25,644 nt of DNA from the NCBI GenBank assembly GCA_963579025.1, contig CAUZFZ010000152.1, positions 1 to 25,644 on the forward strand, given 5' to 3'. Under the pieces are notes generated by a model. That model made no database searches, was not told the origin of the DNA, and saw only the letters and a list, made by a program, of their open reading frames with translations. Of this stretch, positions 9,801 through 16,920 are shown in pieces. Made by a program: the position numbers and the translations under genes. Each line of letters begins with the position of its first letter. Position 1 is the stretch's first letter. This stretch comes from CAUZFZ01 sp963579025. GTDB taxonomy: Bacteria > Planctomycetota > Planctomycetia > Planctomycetales > Planctomycetaceae.

Positions 9801-10913
9801 AGTGGCGAACCGCGAGCCCGAATCCTGTGGTCACGCACGCTGGCCGATCACCAGCGTCTCAGTTCGCTGCAGCTCAAACCGTCACGTCCCGGTTTCTCGA
9901 TCAGCGATCTCACGTTACTCGACGAATTTGATCGATCTATTGGAACAGTCGGTCCGGTCACGGCCGGAACGCTGTGCTATCAATCTGGTGGAAAGCTCAT
10001 CTGCCTGGACACCGCCAGCGGCCGACGTCTGTGGGAACGTGCCGAGTTGCCTCGCAACAACATGTGTACGGGTGACGGGCGGTCGATCTGGCTGGTTCAG
10101 CCGCAGTCCGGCGACGTCGCAGTCATCCGTACGCTCGACGGTCGGCAGACAGGTTCATTCCGCCTGAACGATCTCTCGCCAATGGACGGTCGGATTCTCG
10201 CGATCAACGGCCCCATCATCACGATGGGTGAACCCGGCGAAGAAACGCCGAGCCCGAAGTATCGTCGCATCGCTGTGCTCGACCTTGCTCAGCGTGAGAT
10301 GCTGTGGTCGTCCGATGCGATCGACAGCGCGAAGCCCCAAGTCGAACCTCAGCATCTCGATTCGTTCTTTGCGATCGGAACGCACTGGTTGGGACGCCTG
10401 ACCCCGGCCGGCAACCTGCGAGTCATCGACATCGCGACTGGCGGGCCTGTCGCCGAGTGTACTGTTGAGCAAACCACTGCTCTGCGCACGGCGTTCCATG
10501 TCTCGGATGCGGGCAGTCACGTGATTGCATTGGCCGAGACGGACGAGGTGTCGTTCCAGCAGGTGCGCAACGTGTATCGAAATCCGCCGCTGACCGGAAC
10601 GCTGCTGGCGCTCGACTCGCGCACCGGAGAGTTGCTCTGGCAGCGCCGCCTGGCCGGTGTCCGACTGGCTCTGGATCAGCCAAAGAACTCTCCGTTCCTT
10701 GTCCTCAGTTACGAGCGTAAGCGAGCGGGTGAAAATGCCGGCTTCGAGTCGATCCTGCAGATTCTCGATCGACGCACGGGCGTCGATCTACGTACGCGCC
10801 GCGGTGGCGAGCACGAGGACCGTTTCGTAATCGAGCCGAACGTCACTCAGAACCGAGCCAGCATCCGCTTCGCGCGCCGCTCCATCCGACTCGACTATGC
10901 ACCCGCCGAATAA
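6819..10913 (+). CDS. Very large secreted PQQ-like beta-propeller protein with central helical (TPR-like) region
   Basis: 1364 residues. The N-terminus has a signal-peptide-like hydrophobic stretch (about residues 10-35), so an envelope location is expected. A first beta-propeller spans roughly residues 280-690, with recurring BamB/PQQ-type blade signatures: 'ALDLNSGRTIWNATLPG' (~297), 'ALSRDTGRLRWTRPI' (~445), 'AIDPTDGSIVWKRHI' (~567), 'GLDLATGATAWRTPI' (~605). An alpha-helical section of about 700-910 includes a TPR-like stretch ('QAGDFDAAFDLYADVLNLNPSSE'). A second propeller follows (about 1000-1360) with 'CLDTASGRRLWER' (~1065) and 'ALDSRTGELLWQRRL' (~1268). These repeats are structural; they do not show PQQ binding or enzyme activity. 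ATG at 6819 is used; a second ATG at 6828 would also keep the signal peptide. The gene converges on the small secreted-protein gene across a palindromic element. Confidence 0.88.
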   Translation: MLPMSTQANAPFLSLLTTLGLSALLALTGLPGVASLSGIADASDEVDSPLALSAVPPRERELRQRLQRAALAVESGNADESVERLREVLESGHLTFVDVSWMEHATSDTVTERFAGAQNSASRLVNKLTARSQRLYRQQAEPLATAALQNALLRSDADRLREVIVRFKQTHGGLRALQTLAAWSLDRGAWRVAEVAYARILNHPLLPPNQRDVTLRRIRIARDLGSNGNRPEQRTSDRLFPVPQTPAWRRESDMGSETAQLVRDAFGLHEEQSIPLLPRARPVVSGDIVLNRTPRGLSALDLNSGRTIWNATLPGTAHAAPLTVNPSLQYLVSRSLAKQLQLDTVQSRFVVDQDLVFTAEPLSSGKSPQSHTGPFGPILASPAHNGIVARFRTSGEMAWAFTASDLVKLQGDAFFTGPPTVVDDEAIGLVQVDKTLHLYALSRDTGRLRWTRPIAETPRHSSADIDWHAIACPVIEAGGTLVCPTAAGLVVGIDLVTRSPLWAIRFPRSDVPPATMDLPAKAQTPRRHWWNGWREVEFAVEKASDSSREMLVLTSPDNDAIQAIDPTDGSIVWKRHIATPLYSAGVFASRAIVVERHAISGLDLATGATAWRTPIAEPVGRGCLVELKAADQQTHSAHHVLPVRGGVFVAVRLSDGAVQSSATGHQGFAGALEFASGRFVAVQLNGVSAWTTNPVPPDVPGPAETPNDDVAARLELTHAAARKATQAGDFDAAFDLYADVLNLNPSSEIEARSIGPARRVRHDHLVQGELLDLIAAADASTRKRLRQRFEEWSQQAAASADPFALQRFASRWRGIPWVSDLAVRDEVRIGLDFARSQLDLLRLVEQQEPDASTAAAKRLAELYESRSYDRDADAVRSRFLATNPEPSHTSPWPTRTPTVSEHPERQADVGYRMIPVECQPGTLFERLNVTVSDDTRGMRLRFFGDGHSGYWQLSLPRSNSAFRGFPVLARGWGVGHFLVLRIGTELFGITPFDSSGEPRARILWSRTLADHQRLSSLQLKPSRPGFSISDLTLLDEFDRSIGTVGPVTAGTLCYQSGGKLICLDTASGRRLWERAELPRNNMCTGDGRSIWLVQPQSGDVAVIRTLDGRQTGSFRLNDLSPMDGRILAINGPIITMGEPGEETPSPKYRRIAVLDLAQREMLWSSDAIDSAKPQVEPQHLDSFFAIGTHWLGRLTPAGNLRVIDIATGGPVAECTVEQTTALRTAFHVSDAGSHVIALAETDEVSFQQVRNVYRNPPLTGTLLALDSRTGELLWQRRLAGVRLALDQPKNSPFLVLSYERKRAGENAGFESILQILDRRTGVDLRTRRGGEHEDRFVIEPNVTQNRASIRFARRSIRLDYAPAE

Positions 10914-10941
10914 CAGCAGGCGGCCGTGGTAGCCGAACTCA

Positions 10942-11070
10942 GTAGTTCCAGGTTTGGCTTTCCACGAGAAGGGTGGCTGGGGTCGAGCGTAGCGAGCCCC
11001 CAGTACGTGCGATTCTGGGGGCTCGCTGGCGCTCGACCCCAGCCACCCGAATCCCCGCACCTGGAACTAC
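10942..11070. repeat. 129-bp long palindromic element (repeat family A, copy 1), between convergent genes
   Basis: Outer arms GTAGTTCCAGGT (10942-10953) and ACCTGGAACTAC (11059-11070) are exact inverted repeats. Inside, GGGTGGCTGGGGTCGAGCG (from 10971) pairs with CGCTCGACCCCAGCCACCC (to 11048), and the centre has GCGAGCCCCCAG facing CTGGGGGCTCGC. The element fills the gap between the convergent ends of the PQQ-propeller gene and the secreted small protein. It resembles a MITE-like or REP-type element and would fold into a strong hairpin on either transcript, so it may terminate both. Related copies lie at 13802-14151 and about 23636-23818. Confidence 0.8.
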
Positions 11071-11110
11071 AGAAACTCGCAATAGCTTGGTCTTTCACGA
11101 CTCCGCCACA

Positions 11111-11737
11111 TCACTTGCCGCTGTCGTCTTCATCTCCATCGGCTTCGGCGCTCTCGGTAGCATCGCCGCCTGCATCGCTATCGGCTGCTTCGTCTTCGAC
11201 TTCTTCACACGGCTGCCACCGCGCCATGGAGAACACGCCATTGTCGAGATTCGAGCAGTACGATGCGGTGAAGTCCTTCCCGGTGACTTTGGCCGTGTAC
11301 GAGAACGTCCCGAACAGCAATCCCAGGCTGGACGAACCGGACATCGTGATCGAGTCTTTGTCTCGCTCCGTGATGCTCAAGACCACGTTGTACTGGAACG
11401 GGAAAATCTCCCAGAACATCCCGTTGAAGTGTACGCAGTAGTGGTCGTCATCGATCTTCGTGAAGTAGCCGTTGATCGGACCGTTGTGCCCGTTGGTATG
11501 GCTCAGCCACGTCCCCGTCCACCATCCAGTGAGATCGTCGGATGCTGCTGCCGGGTCTTCCGTCTTTGATTCTGCAGCAGCCGCTGCCGCAGGCTTCGCG
11601 TCCGCGTCTGAAGTCGACGCGGTTAGTTTCACCGACGCCTTGGCTTCCGCCTGAACGACGGGCTTCTCTTGCGCGATCGTCAAAGACGACATCAGCACAA
11701 AACCAATACAAGTAAGAGTCAGTCGCATACATCTCAT
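11111..11737 (-). CDS. Small secreted beta-rich protein with acidic C-terminal tail, function unknown
   Basis: 208 residues from ATG at 11737, chosen because GGAG lies 8 nt upstream and the protein then starts with a clean signal peptide (M-R-C-M-R-L-T-L... to about ...TIAQ). A longer TTG-initiated frame to 11854 would put about 39 non-signal residues in front. After an Ala/Lys/Ser linker comes a globular core of about 110 residues with many aromatic and Gly residues ('GWWTGTWLSHTNGH...GYFTKIDDDHYCVHFNG...'); the GxW pattern and alternating strands suggest a small beta-barrel, calycin-like fold, which is inference only. Two cysteines occur in the core and one near the C-terminus. The last 30 residues are Asp/Glu/Ala-rich. 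No known family is recognised. It is transcribed divergently from the MFS gene. Confidence 0.78.
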   Translation of the reverse strand: MRCMRLTLTCIGFVLMSSLTIAQEKPVVQAEAKASVKLTASTSDADAKPAAAAAAESKTEDPAAASDDLTGWWTGTWLSHTNGHNGPINGYFTKIDDDHYCVHFNGMFWEIFPFQYNVVLSITERDKDSITMSGSSSLGLLFGTFSYTAKVTGKDFTASYCSNLDNGVFSMARWQPCEEVEDEAADSDAGGDATESAEADGDEDDSGK

Positions 11738-12105
11738 GTCGAGGTCTCCAGAAACCGGGTGTTGGGGGGATTTGTGTCTTGCCGCGGGCATAGCTGTTTC
11801 ACGCTTCAATACAGATGCCTGTCTGACAGCCGTTTGCGTGAATCGTCTGCCCAATTGCTCTTGTGTGCCTAATTCAACATATCACCGGACGCCGATGTGT
11901 GCCAGGTCTGAGCTTAGACCTGTCGTTCGAAGGGGATCCGGTCCGACTGCTGGATCGAGTGGATGGAGCTTGTCTCCACACGCAGGACAGGAACGAAATC
12001 GTGTCGATTCTGTTGACGCCGCTGCTCGGGCGACTTGCCGGCTTGCCGTGAATCTGCTCGTTTGTAGCGAGAAACACGTCAGTGAAGTGGCACCAGGAGC
12101 AATCT
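11738..12105. other. Divergent intergenic region with one short hairpin
   Basis: This gap must contain promoters for the secreted small protein (minus) and the MFS transporter (plus). The only structure I can point to is the imperfect palindrome AGGTCTGAGCTTAGACCT at 11904-11921 (6 perfect base pairs), which might be an operator or chance. Short open frames here have no ribosome-binding site or recognisable product. Confidence 0.5.
12095..12099 (+). promoter_or_regulatory. Ribosome-binding site that fixes the GTG start of the MFS gene
   Basis: AGGAG lies 6 nt before GTG at 12106, ideal spacing. The upstream in-frame GTG at 12082 lacks such a site, so 12106 is the better start. Confidence 0.7.
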
Positions 12106-13776
12106 GTGAACGACTCGTCGACGCCCGAATCGGACGAAGCAACTCCGCCCGCAAAGCCCGATGGCAGGCAACGCTGGTACTCGGGGGTCACGCGATACCA
12201 GTGGCTCGTGCTGGCCATTGCATCGGCCGGCTGGGTGTTCGACGTGTTCGAAGGGCAGTTGTTTGCCGTCTACAAAACGGCAGCCATGACCGACGTGCTG
12301 GGTGCCGATGGTACGGCTGAGCTTGTCGACCGATACTCGAATTATGCGTTCGCCTCATTTCTGGTCGGCGGCGCGCTTGGCGGTCTGGTCTTCGGCATTC
12401 TCGCCGACCGCATCGGACGCCGGAAAACGATGGTGCTGAGCATTCTCGTTTACTCGGTGTTCACCGGACTGCACTACTTCGCGTCGACGTGGTGGCACAT
12501 CGTGGCGCTGCGGTTCTTCGTGGCGATGGGTGTTGGCGGCGAGTGGGCCATTGCCGCGTCACTGGTATCCGAGGTCTTTCCGAAACGAGCACGCGCTGCG
12601 GCTGGCGGCATCTTTCACGCGTCCAGCGTTCTGGGAGCCGTGTTCGCCTCACTGTGTGGAATGTTCCTGGCCGACGCCGATTGGCGAATCGCCTTCCTCA
12701 TTGGACTGACACCCGCACTGCTGATCCTGTGGATTCGAGCCAGCCTCAAAGAATCCGAGCGTTGGGAGCAGACACGAACTTCGTCGACGGGTGACCCGGA
12801 GCAGAAGCTGGGATCGCTTGGGGCTCTGTTGGGGGACGCGCGCTGGCGCGGACGTGCCCTGCTGGGTCTGTGCCTCGCCTCCATTGGACTGGGGACGTAC
12901 TGGGGCATTTACGCCTGGGGACCAGAACTCGCACGCGATGTCATTCGCACGGAAACACCGCATCTGGATACACACGTCCTGCACAATCGATTTCGCGACG
13001 TCATGCAAACGTATGCTCCAGACGTACCACGCAGCGACGATCGTGCGTTACTGCTGGAGACAATTCGTGTTTACTCCAGGCAAACCAGATTGGTCGACGA
13101 AAACGGCTTGCCGTATTATTCGACCTACAACATCGCTCCGGTCAACGAAAAGCGGCGTAAAGCCGAGCAGACGGTCAACCTGCTGCAGCGCACGCATGAC
13201 GCGTTGAATCCAAACGGCGGCGTTCCGAGTCCCGAAGCCTACAGCCTGTTTCGGACAATCCTGACGTCCGACCTGGCCATTCCACTGCAAAGCAAGATGG
13301 CCAGCTTCGCCTACCTCATAATGAACTTTACGGGTGGGCTGCTCGGGCTGCTGGCGTTCGCACCGCTGGCATCAATCGCCGGGCGGCGCAAGGCGTTCAT
13401 GATCTACCACGCTGGCGCACTGATCATGGCGCCGGTGACGTTTCTTATTGCGGACAGCTACGACCAGACCCTTGTGCTGCTGTCTGTGATGGCATTTTTC
13501 GTCGTCGGCATGCACGCCGGCTATGCGATCTATTTTCCCGAACTGTTCCCGACCCGGTTGCGAGCAACCGGAGCCAGTTTCTGCTTCAACCTCGGTCGAC
13601 TGATCTCCGCGGGAATGCTGCTGGCCCGCGGCTCGCTGCGCGAGTTCTTCTCCGAGAATTTTGGCCGATCGCTGGGACTTCGGTACGCCGTCTCTGCGAT
13701 GGCACTGCTGTTCGCCGTGGGACTGGTCCTGTCCTACTTCGCGCCGGAAACCAAAGACCAGGATCTGGAAGATTGA
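12106..13776 (+). CDS. MFS transporter with a large soluble insertion in the second half
   Basis: 556 residues from GTG. After a short polar N-terminus, TM1 carries 'GWVFDVFEGQLF', like the D-motif of the aromatic-acid/H+ and sugar-porter type MFS families. The loop 2-3 motif A is clear ('GILADRIGRRKT', ~97-108), and TM4/5 has 'GVGGEWAIAASLVSEVFPKRARAAAGG'. Motif A is partly repeated in the C-half ('PLASIAGRRKAF', ~420). Between about 280 and 395, where most MFS proteins have a short TM7-TM8 loop, there is an added hydrophilic segment of about 115 residues with charged helices. The substrate cannot be inferred beyond 'small solute, probably proton-coupled'. It converges on the second MFS gene across a nested repeat. 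Confidence 0.85.
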   Translation: MNDSSTPESDEATPPAKPDGRQRWYSGVTRYQWLVLAIASAGWVFDVFEGQLFAVYKTAAMTDVLGADGTAELVDRYSNYAFASFLVGGALGGLVFGILADRIGRRKTMVLSILVYSVFTGLHYFASTWWHIVALRFFVAMGVGGEWAIAASLVSEVFPKRARAAAGGIFHASSVLGAVFASLCGMFLADADWRIAFLIGLTPALLILWIRASLKESERWEQTRTSSTGDPEQKLGSLGALLGDARWRGRALLGLCLASIGLGTYWGIYAWGPELARDVIRTETPHLDTHVLHNRFRDVMQTYAPDVPRSDDRALLLETIRVYSRQTRLVDENGLPYYSTYNIAPVNEKRRKAEQTVNLLQRTHDALNPNGGVPSPEAYSLFRTILTSDLAIPLQSKMASFAYLIMNFTGGLLGLLAFAPLASIAGRRKAFMIYHAGALIMAPVTFLIADSYDQTLVLLSVMAFFVVGMHAGYAIYFPELFPTRLRATGASFCFNLGRLISAGMLLARGSLREFFSENFGRSLGLRYAVSAMALLFAVGLVLSYFAPETKDQDLED

Positions 13777-13801
13777 ACGCGGCGAGATGACTTATGTCGA
13801 C

Positions 13802-14151
13802 GGGTGGCCGGGGTCGAGCGAAAGTTTTGTAGTTGCACTGTTTTGATGCCCCGAAGGGGCAAAGGCGAATAGCCCGGGGTTTCAACCCCGGGAAATAAGG
13901 GCCCATTTGCTGGCAGAGCCCCGGAGGGGCGGCGGCGCGTAGTGTCGCGTGATTGCCGCCGCCCCTCCGGGGCTTTGGGGCCAGGCAGGCCGTTTTTTCC
14001 GGGGTTGAAACCCCGGGCTATTTGCCTGCGTCCCTCCGGGACTGAAGTGTGCAACTTCAAAAAGCGAAAGCGAGTCCCCGGAATTGCAACAACTGGGGGC
14101 TTCGCGTTCGCTCGACCCCAGCCACCCGATCATCCTGACTTGAAACTACTG
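13802..14151. repeat. Nested palindromic repeat: family A copy interrupted by a family B element
   Basis: Outer arms GGGTGGCCGGGGTCGAGCG (13802-13820) and its complement ending in GACCCCAGCCACCC (to 14127) match family A with one mismatch, and the right flank CTTGAAACTACTG resembles the family A terminus. Between them lies a second palindrome: AATAGCCCGGGGTTTC... (from 13868) pairs with ...GAAACCCCGGGCTATT (to 14022), and a perfect 19-bp arm GCCCCGGAGGGGCGGCGGC (13918-13936) pairs with 13955-13973. The inner element seems to span about 13830-14060, with AGTTGCAC-type ends. Structure between the two convergent MFS gene ends is thus repeat inside repeat; no gene is present. Confidence 0.75.
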
Positions 14152-15351
14152 TGGCGGAAGCGGATTGCGCTGCACCTGCCGCATCAGTACCACCGCCACT
14201 AATCCGGCAAGACCGGCGACACCTGCCAGGCCCGCGTACACGGTTCTCTCGCTTTCGATCAGCCCCGCGCATAATGGACCGAGGGCACCGATCCCGAAGC
14301 ACATCATGTTGCTGAAGCCATACCCGACGCTGCGGCGTGAAAGCGGAATGAACTGAGCGATCAGGCTGTTGTAAACCGGCTGGTTCATGAAGTGGATCAG
14401 TGCCAGCAGACAGGCTGCGACGAATCTCGAATAACCCTCGGCCAGCGACATCCACAGTAGTGGTGGGACGTTGGCGAGGAACACGATGACAAGCAACTTC
14501 TCGAGTCGGCCGGGTCGGCACAGACGTCCGGCGATGGCCTGACCAACTGCAGCACACAGAAGTACCGCCGCGGCCAGCGCATTGCGGAAACTCTCGGGCG
14601 TCCAGTTGTCAGGCCGCAGGCCCGCGTTGCCCAGATACCGGGGCAGGAAGTGCATGAACGCAGCGTACACAAACCCCGACAGCGCTCCCGACGCGACGAG
14701 AATCAGAAACGGGCGCGAGAAAATCGACTCACGCACGGCGGGTGAGCTGATGGCGGACGGGTCTGCCGGCTCGGCGTCGACCGACGGCCGCGAGCGCATC
14801 AGTGACAGTCCCAGCAGCATTGCCACGATTGCAGCCGGGATGACCAGCAGCAGGTAGTACTGTCTCCAGTCGACGGCTCCGGTTGAGAAAACAAGCATCG
14901 CAGCAAACGGGGCTCCCGCGATTCCCAGCGAGCCGATAATTCCATGCCATCCCAACGCGGCGCCTCGCGTTTCCGGCGTTGTTTCGCGTGATATCAGTGC
15001 GAGTCCGGCCGGGTGATAAATGCTGGCGAAACAGCCCATCGCGAACATGACACCAAACAACACCCCCAGCGACGGTGCCCACCATGCCAGCACCGCGGTC
15101 GTCGAGCAGCCGACCAGATAGACGATCAGCATCAGCCGCGAGCCATACCGATCCGCCAGCCAGCCGGCCAGCATCGCCGCCAGCCCAAATGGCAATCGCC
15201 ACACAGTCCCGAGTGCTCCTGTGCGGTCCGTCCCGACATTGAACTCGTCACCAATCATCTGCTCGACCGCCGGCAGCGACAGCTCGAACGTATGCACCAG
15301 CGCGTGTGCACAGGAGATGAGCATGACCAGGCGGAAGGTGGAGCGCGACAT
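14146..15351 (-). CDS. MFS transporter, fosmidomycin-resistance (Fsr)-like
   Basis: 401 residues with about 12 hydrophobic segments. Features pointing to the Fsr/YfkF-like MFS branch are the N-terminal 'CAHALVHTFELSLPAV' helix, motif A 'GWLADRYGSR' (~63-72) and 'FASIYHPAGLALIS' in TM4, the HPAG signature common in Fsr-type exporters. The C-half has 'FMHFLPRYLGN', 'LALIHFMNQPVYNSLIAQFIP', typical of late TMs in this group. Such proteins export small organic compounds by proton antiport; the natural substrate here is unknown, and drug resistance should not be assumed. Start ATG at 15351 has a weak AGG upstream. It ends opposite the other MFS gene, with only the tail of the nested repeat between them. 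Confidence 0.87.
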   Translation of the reverse strand: MSRSTFRLVMLISCAHALVHTFELSLPAVEQMIGDEFNVGTDRTGALGTVWRLPFGLAAMLAGWLADRYGSRLMLIVYLVGCSTTAVLAWWAPSLGVLFGVMFAMGCFASIYHPAGLALISRETTPETRGAALGWHGIIGSLGIAGAPFAAMLVFSTGAVDWRQYYLLLVIPAAIVAMLLGLSLMRSRPSVDAEPADPSAISSPAVRESIFSRPFLILVASGALSGFVYAAFMHFLPRYLGNAGLRPDNWTPESFRNALAAAVLLCAAVGQAIAGRLCRPGRLEKLLVIVFLANVPPLLWMSLAEGYSRFVAACLLALIHFMNQPVYNSLIAQFIPLSRRSVGYGFSNMMCFGIGALGPLCAGLIESERTVYAGLAGVAGLAGLVAVVLMRQVQRNPLPPQ

Positions 15352-15423
15352 TCGAGACCTGGTCGGAGGTTGACAACGTTCTGGCCACGGAGGCCTGAGT
15401 CGAAGTTTGTATGTGGGTCTTCA

Positions 15424-15533
15424 GTGCAAATTGCAAATTGCAAATATCAAACTGCAAATTGGTAAACGAGACGAGCTGCCGGATCTGCAATCTCAAATCT
15501 GCATTTTGCATTTTGAAATTTGCACTTTGAAAT
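15424..15533. repeat. A/T-rich short-period repeat with inverted halves
   Basis: The left part (15424-15462) repeats GCAAATT-type units ('GTGCAAATTGCAAATTGC...'); the right part (15485-15533) has the complementary type ('...GCATTTTGCATTTTG...AATTTGCAC'). The ends GTGCAAATT (15424-15432) and AATTTGCAC (15517-15525) are exact inverted repeats. It lies between the Fsr-like MFS gene and the flavoprotein, both on the minus strand, and stands out from the surrounding GC-rich DNA. It is an interspersed or slippage-type repeat; no coding potential. Confidence 0.6.
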
Positions 15534-15602
15534 CCGTACTCGACACGCTGAAACTTACGAGGAGTCCTCGGAAGTCAAGTGCCTCGTGGTTTCCTGCCGT
15601 GT

Positions 15603-16772
15603 TCATCCAAACAACCGTCGCGCCCCGAGAAAACCGACCGGCGCCGCGGTCCGGCCGTCAAGCGTCAGATCGGCCAGTGCTTTGCCGATGACCGACGTGA
15701 ACTTGAAGCCGTGTCCCGAGAAGCCGGCTCCGAACCAGACGTTTTCATGCTCTGGATGACGGTCGACCAGAAAGTGGCTGTCGGGAGTCATTGTGTACAT
15801 GCAGACGCTGTGCCGGATTGGGACCGGGTCCAGGTCCGGCATCACCTCTGACGCGAAACCTGCCACCGGGTTCACATCAGTGTCCCGCAGCGACCGGTCG
15901 AGGTGTAACGGATCGGTCACGACTTCGCCGCCCGAGTGCTCGGCCAGTTTCAGCGTCTGACCGTCCAGCGACGGGAATCCGTAGAACAACCCGCCCGGCA
16001 TTTCGAACAGAAAGCCACAGCCACCAGCGTCCAGATTGAAGACATCCGATCGAACGGGATTCCACAACATGGTCTTCCGCCTGACCTCCAGCAACTCAGC
16101 GATCCGCGACGCGGACCCATTCCCGGCTGATTCCGCAGGATTTTCCTGGAGAAGTTCACCGGCCCATGCACCTGCGGTGATGATCAGAGACGCCGCCTCG
16201 TATTCATCGGTCTCCGTCCGCACGTGGACCGACTTGCCATCCGAATGCCAGCCGACGACGGCGTCGCCTGACTGGAACTCGGCACCATGCTGTTGCGCCA
16301 GCTCGATGTGCGTGCGGACACAGTCTTCGACCTGGAGGAACCCGCCGTGGGGCTCGAAGACGAGGTCGAATCCGTCCGGTACGCGAAATCCCGGAAAGCG
16401 GCCTTTCGCCTCGGCGCGGGATGGTGTCTCGACGTCCAGGCCGTGCAGGTCGGCGGCGGCAAGCGATCCTGAGACGACATCTCCCTCAGGCGGGCCGCCG
16501 AGAAGCAGCCCACAAATCGTCAGCAGATCACGACCCGATTCTGATTCCAGCTCGCGCCACAGGTCATAGGCCTGCAGCACGAGCGGGACGTAATCCGGGT
16601 GCTCGAGATAAGCCTGTCGGATCATGCGAGTGTCACCGTGCGAGCTGCCCCGGTCGTGCCCTGCGGGGAACCGGTCCAGCCCCAGAACTCGTGTTCCTCG
16701 CTTCGCCAGGTGATACAGGCAACTGCTGCCGAACCCGCCGGCTCCGATGACGATGACGTCGAACTGTCTCAT
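15603..16772 (-). CDS. solA: N-methyl-L-tryptophan oxidase / monomeric sarcosine oxidase family flavoprotein
   Basis: 389 residues, the usual length for MTOX/MSOX. GAGGFGSSCLYHLAKRG (10-26) is the Rossmann FAD motif, and 'GSSHGDTRMIR' (42-52) is the characteristic family segment. C324 in 'SVCMYTMTPDSHF' matches the cysteine that carries the 8-alpha-S-cysteinyl FAD in monomeric sarcosine oxidase, and 'GFSGHGFKF' (~350-358) is the second FAD contact. The enzyme should oxidatively demethylate an N-methyl amino acid (sarcosine, N-methyltryptophan or pipecolate-like), releasing formaldehyde and H2O2; the exact substrate cannot be told, so the symbol is only family-level. It appears cytoplasmic, with no signal peptide. 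Start ATG 16772 has no strong Shine-Dalgarno. Neighbouring genes give no pathway. Confidence 0.85.
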   Translation of the reverse strand: MRQFDVIVIGAGGFGSSCLYHLAKRGTRVLGLDRFPAGHDRGSSHGDTRMIRQAYLEHPDYVPLVLQAYDLWRELESESGRDLLTICGLLLGGPPEGDVVSGSLAAADLHGLDVETPSRAEAKGRFPGFRVPDGFDLVFEPHGGFLQVEDCVRTHIELAQQHGAEFQSGDAVVGWHSDGKSVHVRTETDEYEAASLIITAGAWAGELLQENPAESAGNGSASRIAELLEVRRKTMLWNPVRSDVFNLDAGGCGFLFEMPGGLFYGFPSLDGQTLKLAEHSGGEVVTDPLHLDRSLRDTDVNPVAGFASEVMPDLDPVPIRHSVCMYTMTPDSHFLVDRHPEHENVWFGAGFSGHGFKFTSVIGKALADLTLDGRTAAPVGFLGARRLFG

Positions 16773-16835
16773 GGTGTCCGTTTAAGTATATATAAGTTCG
16801 GAGTAACCCAGTTCCGGGTTCAGCTAGAACTGAGG

Positions 16836-16862
16836 TTGAATAGAATAGATAAAATAGATAAT
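16836..16862 (+). promoter_or_regulatory. Possible sigma70-like promoter for the YTV-like gene
   Basis: TTGAAT at 16836 and GATAAT at 16857 are separated by 15 nt in an unusually A/T-rich stretch, about 58 bp before the ATG at 16921. The spacing is short and planctomycete promoters are poorly defined, so this is tentative. Confidence 0.3.
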
Positions 16863-16920
16863 TTGCGTGACTGGAGTAATCCGCATAACCAGCACAACCG
16901 GATTTGCAGGAGATTGAGGA

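Noticed and set aside
11904..11921. Operator palindrome upstream of the MFS gene
   Set aside because: Only six perfect base pairs with no second copy; could be chance, and no adjacent regulator gene is present.
13855..14060. CRISPR-like array or RNA gene in the palindrome-rich gap
   Set aside because: The repeats are inverted, not direct with regular spacers, and no RNA family features are visible.
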